The notes under the pieces were generated by a model. It did no database searches. It saw nothing but the letters and a program-made list of their open reading frames with translations, and was not told where the DNA came from. Positions 10,243 through 19,930 of a stretch of DNA of 64,000 nt are shown piece by piece (position 1 is the stretch's first letter; every line of letters begins with the position of its first letter). A program made the translations under genes and the position numbers. The stretch spans positions 1 to 64,000 of the forward strand of contig NZ_PVRV01000013.1 in assembly GCF_003012345.1 (NCBI RefSeq), read 5' to 3'. The stretch is from Phytohalomonas tamaricis (GTDB lineage: Bacteria > Pseudomonadota > Gammaproteobacteria > Pseudomonadales > Halomonadaceae).

Positions 10243-10347
10243 TTTAGTTGTTAAGCCTTTTACAGGCACAACGGTTATTTGCTGCACGCTTCCCCCAGTG
10301 CAGTTGGTTTCCGCTAGAATGAATGCTTTTCTTACCATGGCGGTGCG

Positions 10348-11325
10348 ATGAATATCCGCGATCTGATCTGCTTGTTGAGTGATGGGCACTATCATTCTGG
10401 AGAACAACTAGGTGAGCAGTTAGGTGTTTCACGAACAGCTGTCTGGAAACAGTTAAAGAAGCTTGAAACGCTGGGCATTTCACTTGAAGCAGTTAGAGGC
10501 AAAGGCTACTGCATTTCCGATGCTTTAGAGTTGCTGGACGGCGCCGAAATTGTTGCAGCATTGCCCTTGGCTGCGCGGCAACAGCTGGTGCGTTTGTTCA
10601 TTAACGATACATTATCTTCGACCAACACTTTTCTGCTCGACCGTTTCTCCGATGGAGCAGGTCATGGCGAGGTCTGTATTGCCGAAATGCAGACTAATGG
10701 TCGAGGCAGACGCGGGCGTAACTGGATAGGTGCTTGGGGGCGTACGCTCCCGTTTAGCCTAGGGTGGCGTTTTGAGTCCGGCGCTAGCAGGCTGGAAGGG
10801 TTGAGTTTGGCTATTGGTGTGGTTGTGGCGGAGCTTCTTGCTTCCCATGGCGTAGAGCTTCAATTGAAATGGCCTAATGACCTTCTGTTAGTAAAAAGCG
10901 GTCAAGCCTACAAGCTTGGTGGGATTCTGATCGAGGTAAGGGGAGACATAGAAGGGCCCTGCCAAGTGGTGGTTGGTATAGGACTTAATGTCTCTCTACC
11001 AGAGCAGTTTCGTCTCTCAGTAGGGCAGCCAGTAGCTGCAGTACATGATGTCGACAGGAGCATATCTAGAAATACGCTGGCGGCAGGTTTGATCGAAGCG
11101 CTAGTCACGCTGTTGCCGAAGTTTGAAACAGAAGGGTTTGGCCCTTGGCGCGAAAGATGGAATGCGCGTCATTATCATGCAGGCCAGCCTGTCAATGTGC
11201 TGCAGGGGAGGACAAACTTCGAAGCAATTGCAGAAGATGTCGATGAAGCCGGAAATCTACGTGTTCGTGAGGAGGGGCAACTTAGATTACTCAGCGGTGG
11301 TGAGGTTAGTTTACGCGGCCGCTAA
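10348..11325 (+). CDS. birA: Bifunctional biotin-protein ligase / biotin operon repressor
   Basis: 325 residues (E. coli 321). An N-terminal winged helix-turn-helix covers residues 5-60 (SGEQLGEQLGVSRTAVWKQL), which in E. coli binds the bio operator. A central ligase domain follows with the biotinyl-AMP loop GRGRRGRNW (118-126) and KWPND (174-178), then a small SH3-like C-terminal domain. It activates biotin and transfers it to the acetyl-CoA carboxylase carrier protein. Having the HTH suggests it is also a repressor. It starts at ATG 10348. It stands alone: the coaX gene that follows birA in pseudomonads and halomonads is missing. Confidence 0.95.
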   Translation: MNIRDLICLLSDGHYHSGEQLGEQLGVSRTAVWKQLKKLETLGISLEAVRGKGYCISDALELLDGAEIVAALPLAARQQLVRLFINDTLSSTNTFLLDRFSDGAGHGEVCIAEMQTNGRGRRGRNWIGAWGRTLPFSLGWRFESGASRLEGLSLAIGVVVAELLASHGVELQLKWPNDLLLVKSGQAYKLGGILIEVRGDIEGPCQVVVGIGLNVSLPEQFRLSVGQPVAAVHDVDRSISRNTLAAGLIEALVTLLPKFETEGFGPWRERWNARHYHAGQPVNVLQGRTNFEAIAEDVDEAGNLRVREEGQLRLLSGGEVSLRGR

Positions 11326-11631
11326 CGATGCTTGTAACTAAAGCAGTTGTGATTTTTAAATTGGTGCTTCTCCTGAGTATTCTACTGGCCAGCCACACGC
11401 TGGTGAGGCGCGAGAAGTAATCTGCACAGTCTCGCGACGGTGCAATTACATCTGTTTTACCAGTCTTATGTTGTCTGGAACTAATATTCTGTAACAAGTT
11501 CGCGTGGGGCTTGCATTCTTAATGCTGCTTTGACAGAATGCGCTCCGTCTTGGGAAAGACCTGCGAGAACAAGTGGTTGGTAATTGGTTCTTGACAGTTG
11601 TTGTTCGGGTGGTATAATTTGCCGCCACATT
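11326..11631. other. Spacer between birA and tRNA-Tyr
   Basis: 306 bases with no protein gene. A minus-strand open frame here and over the tRNAs is a shadow of the tRNA sequences. It contains one copy of a 17-base repeat (11478-11494) and the consensus tRNA promoter at 11591-11618. The coaX gene expected here in relatives is absent and I see no remnant. Confidence 0.6.
11591..11618 (+). promoter_or_regulatory. Consensus sigma-70 promoter for the tRNA operon
   Basis: TTGACA (11591-11596) and TATAAT (11613-11618), both perfect, separated by 16 bases. The tRNA-Tyr gene starts 14 bases after the -10 element, so the 5' leader is only a few bases long. Confidence 0.92.
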
Positions 11632-11715
<84 letters not shown>

Positions 11716-11760
11716 GAATTCAATATGTCTGCTGTACTTCGGTGGGCATAAAGTTGGTAA

Positions 11761-11834
<74 letters not shown>

Positions 11835-11840
11835 TGGCTT

Positions 11841-11915
11841 GCTCATGTAGCTCAGGGGTAGAGCACACCCTTGGTAAGGGTGAGGTCGACGGTTCAATTC
11901 CGTCCATGAGCTCCA
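11841..11915 (+). tRNA. tRNA-Thr (GGT)
   Basis: 75-base cloverleaf with acceptor GCTCATG/CATGAGC, anticodon GGT in loop TTGGTAA, and an encoded CCA. In many relatives a second tuf gene follows directly; here a terminator does. Confidence 0.96.
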
Positions 11916-11922
11916 GTGTTAA

Positions 11923-11953
11923 AGGCGAGCCGACTGGTTCGCCTGTTTTTTTG
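11923..11953 (+). terminator. Terminator after tRNA-Thr
   Basis: GGCGAGCC and GGTTCGCC arms (one mismatch) around GACT, then TG and seven T. It ends the Tyr-Gly-Thr transcript, separating it from tRNA-Trp. Confidence 0.8.
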
Positions 11954-11975
11954 CTTGAAAATGCCCGTGTATGGG

Positions 11976-12004
11976 TTGCTAAGTGTGGGATGGCTCGCTA
12001 AAAT
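11976..12004 (+). promoter_or_regulatory. Promoter for tRNA-Trp, secE and nusG
   Basis: TTGCTA (11976-11981) and TAAAAT (11999-12004) with a 17-base spacer, 34 bases before tRNA-Trp and just after a terminator. It probably drives tRNA-Trp, secE and nusG. Confidence 0.65.
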
Positions 12005-12038
12005 GGCCGCCGCTCTTTTGGCAGTCCGAAAGCGTTAC

Positions 12039-12114
<76 letters not shown>

Positions 12115-12183
12115 GTCTTCCCCAGGCTGGCAGATTCTCTGGTTTCCTTATATTAAAGCCATGCTCTGAGGAGTCCCTTATCC

Positions 12184-12552
12184 ATGAAACATAACGCCGA
12201 GGTGCAAGAGTCGCGCCACGACGGTATTAAGTGGACGGTCGTTGTCGTTCTCGTGGCATTGGCCGTTGCTGGTAACTCCTATTTTTCTGATCAGGCGCTT
12301 CTGTACCGTGTGCTTGGTGTTGTTATTCTTGGAGTGCTGGCAGCTATTGTCGCTCTTTCTACGGCAAAAGGCCGAGAGCTGGCTTTGCTTGCACAGAATG
12401 CCCGAAAGGAAATCCAGCGCGTAGTATGGCCAACTCGGCAAGAAACCGTACAGACTACTGCCATTGTTCTGGCGGCAGTGGCGTTGGTTGGGCTGGTGCT
12501 TTGGTTGATCGACACATTACTCGGCTGGCTGATGTCGGGCATCATTGGTTAG
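12184..12552 (+). CDS. secE: Preprotein translocase subunit SecE
   Basis: 122-residue inner-membrane protein (E. coli 127), the clamp of the SecYEG export channel. It has the three-helix enterobacterial form: [34 protein letters not shown] and a C-terminal helix after the conserved cytoplasmic stretch [20 protein letters not shown], which contacts SecY. GAGGAG lies about 10 bases before the ATG. It is 8 bases upstream of nusG, the usual pairing. Confidence 0.95.
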   Translation: MKHNAEVQESRHDGIKWTVVVVLVALAVAGNSYFSDQALLYRVLGVVILGVLAAIVALSTAKGRELALLAQNARKEIQRVVWPTRQETVQTTAIVLAAVALVGLVLWLIDTLLGWLMSGIIG

Positions 12553-12560
12553 GAGATTGC

Positions 12561-13094
12561 ATGGCTAAGCGCTGGTACGTCGTTCATGCCTATTCTGGTT
12601 TTGAAAAACAAGTCATGCGCTCATTAAAAGAGCGCGTGAAACTTTACGAAATAGAAGACGAATTCGGGGAAATCCTGGTGCCGACCGAAGAGGTCGTGGA
12701 AATGCGAGAGGGTAAGCGCCGCAAGAGTGAGCGCAAATTTTACCCTGGCTATGTTCTGGTCGAGATGGAAATGAACGACCGCACTTGGCATATTGTCAAT
12801 GAAACCCCGCGTGTAATGGGATTTATCGGTGGTACTCCTGAAAAGCCCGCGCCGATTACGCAGCGCGAAGCTGAGGCTATTTTGCATCGTGTTCAGGATG
12901 GTAGTGACAAGCCACGCCCCAAAACCATGTTTGATGCTGGTGAAACTGTTCGTGTTATCGACGGTCCATTCGCTGACTTCAACGGGGTGGTGGAAGAAGT
13001 AAATTATGAAAAGAACCGACTACAAGTGAGCGTTCTTATTTTTGGTCGTTCTACGCCTGTCGAACTTGAGTTTTCACAAGTCGAGAAAGAGTAG
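12561..13094 (+). CDS. nusG: Transcription termination/antitermination factor NusG
   Basis: 177 residues (E. coli 181). The N-terminal NGN domain begins [18 protein letters not shown] and binds the RNA polymerase clamp. The C-terminal KOW domain ([19 protein letters not shown], from about residue 122) contacts Rho or ribosomal protein S10. The ATG at 12561 has AGGAG eight bases upstream. An in-frame extension back to 12426 lies inside secE and has no homology, so it is rejected. Confidence 0.97.
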   Translation: MAKRWYVVHAYSGFEKQVMRSLKERVKLYEIEDEFGEILVPTEEVVEMREGKRRKSERKFYPGYVLVEMEMNDRTWHIVNETPRVMGFIGGTPEKPAPITQREAEAILHRVQDGSDKPRPKTMFDAGETVRVIDGPFADFNGVVEEVNYEKNRLQVSVLIFGRSTPVELEFSQVEKE

Positions 13095-13108
13095 GCGTGA
13101 CATGATAT

Positions 13109-13131
13109 GAAAGCGCGCTGCGCTTTCTTTT
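13109..13131 (+). terminator. Terminator-like hairpin between nusG and rplK
   Basis: GAAAGCGC and GCGCTTTC form a perfect 8-bp stem around GCT, followed by TTTTCC. Probably a partial terminator separating nusG from the rplK operon, or part of its leader. Confidence 0.6.
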
Positions 13132-13173
13132 CCGGGGAGCCGTAAGGCGCTATTACCCACTAGGAGTATTATT
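13132..13173 (+). promoter_or_regulatory. rplK leader, possible L1-binding site
   Basis: The short leader has GGGGAGCC and an AAGGCG segment that could form the L1 target known from the L11 operon leader, where L1 represses translation of rplK and rplA. Then comes AGGAG, 9 bases before the ATG. Position and the GGGGAG motif are seen; the function is inference. Confidence 0.4.
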
Positions 13174-13605
13174 ATGGCAAAGAAGGTACAAGCTTATATC
13201 AAGCTGCAGGTTGCAGCGGGTAAAGCTAATCCAAGTCCTCCCGTTGGGCCGGCTCTGGGTCAGCATGGTGTTAATATCATGGAATTCTGTAAAGCCTTTA
13301 ATGCGGCGACGCAGGATATTGAACCAGGTCTGCCGACACCGGTTGTGATCACAGTTTATTCTGATCGCAGCTTTACGTTTGTTACCAAGACGCCGCCTGC
13401 CGCCATTCTTCTCAAGAAAGCTGCTGGTATTCAGTCTGGTTCTGGTGAGCCGAACAAGAAGAAGGTGGGTACGGTAACTCGCGATCAGTTAGAAGAGATT
13501 GCTCGGACCAAAGAACCCGATATGACTGCTGCTAATCTTGATGCAGCTGTGCGTACCATCGCGGGTACTGCTCGTAGTATGGGCCTGAACGTGGAGGGTC
13601 TCTGA
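13174..13605 (+). CDS. rplK: 50S ribosomal protein L11
   Basis: 143 residues (E. coli 142). L11 forms the GTPase-associated stalk base on 23S rRNA and is needed for RelA activation. The N-terminal Pro-rich stretch [21 protein letters not shown] is intact; this is the thiopeptide-binding face. The C-terminal rRNA-binding domain ends [14 protein letters not shown]. First gene of rplKAJL, 1 base before rplA. Confidence 0.98.
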   Translation: MAKKVQAYIKLQVAAGKANPSPPVGPALGQHGVNIMEFCKAFNAATQDIEPGLPTPVVITVYSDRSFTFVTKTPPAAILLKKAAGIQSGSGEPNKKKVGTVTRDQLEEIARTKEPDMTAANLDAAVRTIAGTARSMGLNVEGL

Positions 13606-13606
13606 G

Positions 13607-14299
13607 ATGGCAAAACTTTCTAAGCGTATGAAGCAGATTCGCGCCAAGGTTGATCCGACCAAGGTGTATAGCGTTGAGGAGGCTACGTCACTTCTGGCTG
13701 AGCTGTCTTCCGTTAAGTTCAAAGAATCCGTTGAAGTAGCAGTTAACCTGGGCGTAGATCCGCGCAAATCAGATCAGGTTGTGCGTGGCGCTACTGTTAT
13801 GCCTAACGGTACTGGTAAGGACGTTCGTGTGGCTGTATTTGCTCAAGGTGCAAATGCTGACGCTGCACGTGAAGCTGGTGCTGAAATCGTGGGCATGGAA
13901 GATCTTGCCGACGAGGTCAAGAAAGGCAATCTGAATTTTGACGTTGTTGTTGCCTCTCCGGATGCAATGCGCGTTGTTGGTCAGCTTGGTCAGATTTTGG
14001 GTCCGCGTGGGCTGATGCCGAACCCAAAAGTCGGAACTGTGACACCTGATGTCGCTACTGCCGTCCGTAATGCCAAGGCGGGACAGGTGCGTTTCCGTAC
14101 CGACAAGAACGGTATCATTCATGCTACTATCGGTAAGGTCGATTTCAGTGCTGATGCACTTAAGGTCAACCTTGATGCATTGGTTAATGACCTCAAGAGG
14201 CTCAAGCCAAGTACGTCTAAGGGCGTGTATCTGAAAAAGGTCTCCCTGTCCACAACGATGGGCCCGGGTGTGACTATTGACCATTCTTACTTGGTCTAA
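13607..14299 (+). CDS. rplA: 50S ribosomal protein L1
   Basis: 230 residues (E. coli 234). L1 forms the mobile stalk beside the E site and represses its own operon by binding the rplK leader. It has the two-domain fold with [20 protein letters not shown] in the middle and [18 protein letters not shown] at the end. The start is ATG 13607. Confidence 0.98.
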   Translation: MAKLSKRMKQIRAKVDPTKVYSVEEATSLLAELSSVKFKESVEVAVNLGVDPRKSDQVVRGATVMPNGTGKDVRVAVFAQGANADAAREAGAEIVGMEDLADEVKKGNLNFDVVVASPDAMRVVGQLGQILGPRGLMPNPKVGTVTPDVATAVRNAKAGQVRFRTDKNGIIHATIGKVDFSADALKVNLDALVNDLKRLKPSTSKGVYLKKVSLSTTMGPGVTIDHSYLV

Positions 14300-14558
14300 A
14301 ATTTGAATCTTATTGCAAGAACTTTGCGGTCCCCGTGCTTGATGGGGCGGGGCACCGTCAAAGACCGTAGGTGTCTGGTGTCAGAACCGGGCTTAATGTT
14401 TCGACGCTGAGTTCGAGCGCCTACGCAGATGGTGCGGTCCGCCAGATCTTCTGGTGCCCGCCATCACCCAGACTCGCTATCTGTATTGAGGTGGCGAGAG
14501 TTGGTAACTACGGGGCAATCTCATCATGAAGATGCGCCCCGGCACGGAGGAGTGAAAT
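14300..14558 (+). promoter_or_regulatory. L10 (rplJ) leader RNA
   Basis: The 259-base gap before rplJ contains the recognisable gammaproteobacterial L10 leader: AAAGACCGTAGGTG (about 14359-14372) and a downstream CCTACGCAGATGGTG (about 14420-14434) that pairs with it. In E. coli the L10-L12 complex binds this RNA and represses rplJL translation. The rplJ site GGAGGAG is at its end. Confidence 0.8.
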
Positions 14559-15065
14559 ATGCCAATAGGTCTCGAAGACAAAAAAGCAATTGTTGCTGAA
14601 GTCAGCGAAACCGCTGGTGCTGCGCTCTCTATCGTCGTTGCCGATTCCCGTGGTGTGTCTGTTAGTGCAATGACTGATTTGCGCAAGCAGGCCCGCGAGA
14701 ATGGCGTCCAGCTACGTGTTGTGCGTAACACGCTGGTACGTCGCGCCCTGTCAGGTACTTCTTATGAGTGTCTGAACGATGCCTTCTTTGGCCCGACTCT
14801 GTTGGCTTTCTCCATGGAGCATCCTGGCGCTGGTGCGCGGCTGCTCAAGGATTTCGCTAAGCAGCAGGCGGCTTTCGAAGTCAAGGCGCTGGCTTACGAA
14901 GGTGAGCTGATCCCAGCGGAACAGATCGATCGTCTGGCGACTCTGCCGACGTACGAAGAGGCGCTTGCCAAGCTGATGTCGGTCATGAAGGAAGCTTCTG
15001 CCGGCAAGCTGGTTCGCACACTTGCTGCGTTGCGTGACAAAAAGGAAGAAGAAGCTGCTGCATAA
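14559..15065 (+). CDS. rplJ: 50S ribosomal protein L10
   Basis: 168 residues (E. coli 165). L10 anchors L7/L12 dimers to the ribosome stalk: the N-terminal half ([17 protein letters not shown]) binds rRNA and L11, and the C-terminal helix from about residue 135 binds L7/L12. With L12 it represses its own operon through the leader upstream. ATG 14559 has a strong GGAGGAG. Confidence 0.98.
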   Translation: MPIGLEDKKAIVAEVSETAGAALSIVVADSRGVSVSAMTDLRKQARENGVQLRVVRNTLVRRALSGTSYECLNDAFFGPTLLAFSMEHPGAGARLLKDFAKQQAAFEVKALAYEGELIPAEQIDRLATLPTYEEALAKLMSVMKEASAGKLVRTLAALRDKKEEEAAA

Positions 15066-15142
15066 GCTTCACTGCCTTCAAGCACGAATCGAATACTATT
15101 TGATCGAGCACTTGTTGCTCCGCAAAGTTTAGGAAAGTAATC

Positions 15143-15514
15143 ATGGCACTGAGCAAAGAAGACATCATCGACGCGGTTGCGGAAATGTCAGTCATGGAAG
15201 TCGCTGAGCTGGTTTCTGCGATGGAAGAAAAGTTCGGCGTTTCTGCTGCTGCTGCAGTCGTTGCTGGTCCTGCTGGCGCAGGTGAAGCCGCTGCAGAAGA
15301 ACAGACTGAATTTGATCTCGTTCTGACTGCTGCTGGTGAGAAGAAGGTCAACGTCATCAAGGTTGTCCGTGAAATTACCGGCCTCGGCTTGAAAGAAGCC
15401 AAGGGTGCTGTTGACGGCGCGCCGTCAACGCTGAAGGAAGCGATGTCCAAGGACGACGCTGAAGCAGCTAAGAAGAAACTGGAAGAAGCTGGCGCTAGCG
15501 TAGAGCTCAAGTAA
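15143..15514 (+). CDS. rplL: 50S ribosomal protein L7/L12
   Basis: 123 residues (E. coli 121). The N-terminal dimerisation helix pair (residues 1-32) is joined by an Ala/Gly/Glu hinge (about 33-52) to the factor-binding C-terminal domain ([20 protein letters not shown]). It recruits EF-Tu, EF-G and other translational GTPases. A terminator follows 40 bases downstream, as in E. coli where it attenuates reading into rpoB. Confidence 0.98.
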   Translation: MALSKEDIIDAVAEMSVMEVAELVSAMEEKFGVSAAAAVVAGPAGAGEAAAEEQTEFDLVLTAAGEKKVNVIKVVREITGLGLKEAKGAVDGAPSTLKEAMSKDDAEAAKKKLEEAGASVELK

Positions 15515-15554
15515 TCCTAGTGATTGCTTATCTATACGCTGCGTAAGCGTCCAC

Positions 15555-15587
15555 GGCTGGTGGCGGACCTCCGCCGCCGGCCTTTTT
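15555..15587 (+). terminator. Attenuator between rplL and rpoB
   Basis: A 12-bp stem (15555-15566 with 15571-15582, two G-U pairs) around ACCT, then five T. It matches the position of the E. coli rplL-rpoB attenuator that lowers rpoBC expression relative to the ribosomal genes. Confidence 0.85.
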
Positions 15588-15772
15588 CTGTTGCACCGGG
15601 TCAGTTCGAAAGCCGCTTATCGAATTAGGCTGAACATTTCGAAGTAGTCCGGAAAATCTCAACGGCGAGTCTCTGTTTTGAGGCTTGCCGTTGACGCCTG
15701 ACGGGGGCGTTCTCCTCGTTGTGGCGTGCCGACCACGCCGGTCACTCATGGTGAACAAGCTGGGGAATACAG

Positions 15773-18700
15773 ATGGCTTACTCATACACTGAGAAAAAAC
15801 GCATCCGCAAGGATTTTGGCAAACTGCCCCAAGTGATGGATGTGCCTTACCTGCTGGCCATCCAGCTTGACTCCTATTACGACTTCCTCCAGCAGGAAAA
15901 GACGCCTGAGCAGCGTCTGGATACTGGTCTGCATGCCGCATTCAACTCCGTATTTCCAATCGAGAGCTTCTCAGGTAACGCTGCTCTCGAATACGTGAGC
16001 TACCGATTCGGCACACCAGCATTCGATGTCAAGGAATGTCAGCTGCGTGGCGTGACGTACTCTGCCCCGCTGCGTGTAAAAGTGCGCCTGATCATTTATG
16101 ACCGCGAATCGTCTAACAAGGCGATCAAGGACATTAAGGAACAGGAAGTCTACATGGGGGAAATCCCCCTGATGACTGAAAACGGTACCTTTGTCGTCAA
16201 TGGTACTGAGCGAGTGATTGTCTCGCAGCTGCATCGCAGTCCCGGTGTGTTCTTTGACCATGACAAGGGTAAGAGTCACTCTTCGGGCAAGCTGCTTTAT
16301 TCTGCGCGGGTAATTCCTTACCGCGGTTCATGGCTCGATTTCGAGTTTGATCCGCGCGATAACGTCTTTGTACGTATCGACCGTCGTCGCAAATTGCCTG
16401 CTACCGTGCTGCTGCGTGCGTTAGGCTACAATGCTGAAGATATTCTCGGCTTTTTCTTTGATACCAATGTATATCATATTGAAAAGTCTGGTTTTTCTGT
16501 TGAGCTTGTTCCGTCGCGCCTGCGTGGTGAAACAGCATCTTTTGAAATTCTTGATAATGACGGAAATGTCATTGTTGAAGAAGGGCGCAGGATTACCCAA
16601 AAACATATTCGCCAAATAGAGAAGTCCGGTATTGAGCGCCTTGCTGTGCCAATGGAATATTTATTTGGCAAGACGCTGGCCAAGGATCAAGTCGATCCCA
16701 AAACCGGCGAGCTGATTTGTGTGTGTAATACCGAGCTTACTCCTGAGCTGATCGAAAAACTGGGACAGGCGGGTATCACGAGCTTTGAAACGCTCTATAC
16801 CAACGACCTTGATACCGGCCCGTTCATTTCAGACACGCTGAAGGTTGATTCGACCCATTCGCAGTTGGAAGCGCTGGTCGAGATCTATCGCATGATGCGT
16901 CCCGGTGAGCCACCCACCAAGGATGCCGCTGATTCGCTGTTCAACAATCTGTTCTTCAGCGAAGACCGCTATGACCTGTCGGGCGTCGGCCGTATGAAGT
17001 TCAACCGCCGTCTACGTCGTGATAACGACGAAGGACCGGGTGTGTTGACTCATGATGACATCATTGATGTTCTCAAGGAGCTGATCAACATCCGTAACGG
17101 CTTTGGCGATGTTGATGATATCGACCACCTTGGCAATCGCCGTATCCGTAGTGTGGGCGAGATGGCCGAAAACCAGTTCCGCGTTGGTCTGGTGCGTGTT
17201 GAGCGTGCGGTCAAGGAACGCCTGTCCATGGCTGAAAGCGAAGGCCTGATGCCGCAAGACCTGATTAATGCCAAGCCGGTTGCGGCGGCAGTGAAGGAGT
17301 TCTTCGGATCAAGTCAGCTTTCACAGTTCATGGATCAGAACAACCCGCTCTCAGAGGTTACGCACAAGCGTCGTGTATCAGCGCTTGGGCCGGGTGGTTT
17401 GACACGTGAGCGCGCTGGCTTCGAGGTTCGTGACGTTCACGCCACGCACTATGGCCGACTGTGTCCTATCGAGACGCCTGAAGGACCGAACATCGGTCTG
17501 ATTAACTCGCTGGCGACTTACAGCCGTACCAACAGCTATGGGTTCCTTGAAACGCCTTATCGCAAGGTAGAGGGACGCCAAGTTACCGATGAACTGGTTC
17601 ATCTATCAGCAATCGAAGAAGGCGATTACATCATCGCCCAGGCTTCTGCGACTGTTGATGAAGGTAATAAATTGATCGATGACCTTGTTCAGGTGCGTCA
17701 TAAGGGTGAAACCACCTTCATGACGCCTGACAAGGTAACACTGATGGATGTGTCACCACGTCAGGTCGTGTCCGTCGCTGCTGCGCTGATTCCGTTCCTT
17801 GAGCACGATGATGCGAACCGCGCTCTTATGGGTTCGAACATGCAGCGTCAGGCTGTGCCCACGCTCAAGGCGGATAAGCCACTGGTAGGTACTGGCATGG
17901 AGCGCTTTGTCGCCCGTGACTCCGGTGTATGCGCCGTGGCGAGACGTGGCGGGATGGTTGACTCGGTTGATGCAAAGCGCATCGTTATCCGTGTCAATGA
18001 AGATGAGATCATTGGCGGTGAAGCTGGCGTCGATATCTACAACCTGACCAAGTATGTGCGCTCGAACCAGAATACTTGCCAGAACCAGCGCCCTATCGTT
18101 CGGCCTGGTGATCAGGTGGCTATCGGTGACATTCTCGCTGATGGTCCGTCGGTAGATACCGGTGATCTGGCATTGGGACAGAACATGCGTATCGCGTTCA
18201 TGCCCTGGAACGGCTACAACTTCGAAGACTCTATTCTCGTCTCCGAGCGCGTGGTGGAAGAGGATCGATTTACAACGATCCATATCCAGGAACTGACGTG
18301 CGTTTCGCGTGATACCAAGCTGGGGCCAGAGGAGATTTCCTCGGATATTCCCAACGTTGGGGAGTCAGCGCTCGGAAAGCTTGATGAATCGGGAATCGTC
18401 TACATAGGCGCCGAAATCAACGCAGGCGATATCTTGGTCGGTAAGGTGACGCCCAAGGGCGAGACCCAACTGACACCGGAAGAGAAGCTGCTGCGTGCGA
18501 TCTTTGGTGAAAAGGCTTCTGACGTTAAAGATACGTCGCTGCGTGCTCCAACAGGGATGCGCGGTACTGTTATTGATGTTCAGGTCTTTACGCGTGATGG
18601 TGTTGAAAAGGACCCACGTGCTTTAGCGATCGAGCAAATGCAGCTCGCAGAGGTACGTAAGGATCTGCAAGAGACTTACCGTATCGCTGAGGACGCTACC

Positions 18701-19849
18701 TTCGAACGTATCAAGCGTACGCTTGACGGGCAGCCCGTCAATGGTGGCCCTCGTCTCAAGAAGGGCGATACGCTCGATGAAGAGTATCTCGATGAGTTGC
18801 CGCGCCAGCAATGGTTCAAGCTGCGTATGCAGGATGAGTCGCTCAATGAGCTGTTGGCTCAGGCCGACGAGCAGCTAGAGAATCGTCGCAAGGAGATGGA
18901 CGAGCGTTTCGAAGATAAGAAACGCAAGTTGACTCAGGGCGATGACTTGGCACCGGGTGTGTTGAAGATCGTCAAGGTCTATCTGGCCGTGAGACGTCGT
19001 ATTCAGCCAGGTGACAAGATGGCTGGACGTCACGGTAACAAAGGTGTTATTTCGGCAATCATGCCAATTGAGGATATGCCGTTTAATGCCGCCGGTGAAC
19101 CTGTCGATGTGGTGTTGAACCCGCTGGGTGTACCTTCACGCATGAACGTGGGTCAGATCCTTGAAACGCACCTCGGGATGGCTGCTTTCGGCTTAGGCGC
19201 AAAAATTGACCGTATGCTCAAGGATGCTCGAGAGCAGCAGCTCGCCGAAATCCGTGAGTTCCTGGACAAGGTTTACAATACCAGCGGTGGCCGTCAGGAA
19301 TCGCTCGACGAGCTTACTGATGACGAAGTGATCACTCTGGCCAAGAACTTGTCTCGTGGCGTGCCGATTGCCTCGCCGGTTTTCGATGGTGCCAAAGAGC
19401 ATGAGATAAAAGGATTGCTCAAGCTTGCCGATCTGCCGGAATCGGGTCAGATGGAGCTCTTCGACGGCCGTACCGGCGAGCGCTTCGATCGTCCGGTCAC
19501 CGTAGGCTACATGTACATGCTCAAATTGAACCACTTGGTCGACGACAAGATGCATGCTCGCTCTACCGGTTCCTACTCACTGGTTACTCAGCAGCCGCTG
19601 GGTGGTAAGGCGCAGTTTGGCGGTCAGCGCTTCGGTGAGATGGAGGTATGGGCACTTGAGGCCTATGGCGCAGCATACACGCTGCAGGAAATGCTCACAG
19701 TCAAGTCTGACGATGTCGAAGGACGTACCAAGATGTACAAGAGCATCGTAGATGGTGATCACAGCATGCAGGCCGGAATGCCTGAGTCATTTAACGTATT
19801 GGTAAAAGAAATTCGCTCGCTGGGTATCGACATCGAGCTGGAAAGTTAA
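15773..19849 (+). CDS. rpoB: RNA polymerase beta subunit
   Basis: 1358 residues (E. coli 1342), forming one pincer of the core enzyme and part of the active centre. The rifampicin pocket is wild type: [21 protein letters not shown] and [10 protein letters not shown] keep the Gln, Asp, His and Ser residues whose change gives resistance. Catalytic-site elements ([29 protein letters not shown]) are intact. The start ATG 15773 gives [17 protein letters not shown], as in other gammaproteobacteria. An 81-base gap with a perfect hairpin separates it from rpoC. Confidence 0.99.
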   Translation: MAYSYTEKKRIRKDFGKLPQVMDVPYLLAIQLDSYYDFLQQEKTPEQRLDTGLHAAFNSVFPIESFSGNAALEYVSYRFGTPAFDVKECQLRGVTYSAPLRVKVRLIIYDRESSNKAIKDIKEQEVYMGEIPLMTENGTFVVNGTERVIVSQLHRSPGVFFDHDKGKSHSSGKLLYSARVIPYRGSWLDFEFDPRDNVFVRIDRRRKLPATVLLRALGYNAEDILGFFFDTNVYHIEKSGFSVELVPSRLRGETASFEILDNDGNVIVEEGRRITQKHIRQIEKSGIERLAVPMEYLFGKTLAKDQVDPKTGELICVCNTELTPELIEKLGQAGITSFETLYTNDLDTGPFISDTLKVDSTHSQLEALVEIYRMMRPGEPPTKDAADSLFNNLFFSEDRYDLSGVGRMKFNRRLRRDNDEGPGVLTHDDIIDVLKELINIRNGFGDVDDIDHLGNRRIRSVGEMAENQFRVGLVRVERAVKERLSMAESEGLMPQDLINAKPVAAAVKEFFGSSQLSQFMDQNNPLSEVTHKRRVSALGPGGLTRERAGFEVRDVHATHYGRLCPIETPEGPNIGLINSLATYSRTNSYGFLETPYRKVEGRQVTDELVHLSAIEEGDYIIAQASATVDEGNKLIDDLVQVRHKGETTFMTPDKVTLMDVSPRQVVSVAAALIPFLEHDDANRALMGSNMQRQAVPTLKADKPLVGTGMERFVARDSGVCAVARRGGMVDSVDAKRIVIRVNEDEIIGGEAGVDIYNLTKYVRSNQNTCQNQRPIVRPGDQVAIGDILADGPSVDTGDLALGQNMRIAFMPWNGYNFEDSILVSERVVEEDRFTTIHIQELTCVSRDTKLGPEEISSDIPNVGESALGKLDESGIVYIGAEINAGDILVGKVTPKGETQLTPEEKLLRAIFGEKASDVKDTSLRAPTGMRGTVIDVQVFTRDGVEKDPRALAIEQMQLAEVRKDLQETYRIAEDATFERIKRTLDGQPVNGGPRLKKGDTLDEEYLDELPRQQWFKLRMQDESLNELLAQADEQLENRRKEMDERFEDKKRKLTQGDDLAPGVLKIVKVYLAVRRRIQPGDKMAGRHGNKGVISAIMPIEDMPFNAAGEPVDVVLNPLGVPSRMNVGQILETHLGMAAFGLGAKIDRMLKDAREQQLAEIREFLDKVYNTSGGRQESLDELTDDEVITLAKNLSRGVPIASPVFDGAKEHEIKGLLKLADLPESGQMELFDGRTGERFDRPVTVGYMYMLKLNHLVDDKMHARSTGSYSLVTQQPLGGKAQFGGQRFGEMEVWALEAYGAAYTLQEMLTVKSDDVEGRTKMYKSIVDGDHSMQAGMPESFNVLVKEIRSLGIDIELES

Positions 19850-19876
19850 AGGCGTTAGCCGAGCCCTTGATGGTCC

Positions 19877-19900
19877 GCGGATCCCGCTTGCGGGATCCGC
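19877..19900 (+). promoter_or_regulatory. Perfect hairpin in the rpoB-rpoC spacer
   Basis: GCGGATCCCG and CGGGATCCGC pair perfectly (10 bp) around CTTG. No T-run follows, so it is not an intrinsic terminator; it may be an RNA-processing or stabilising element. Confidence 0.6.
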
Positions 19901-19930
19901 TCATGACAACTCCGCAACGGAGCCGACCTT

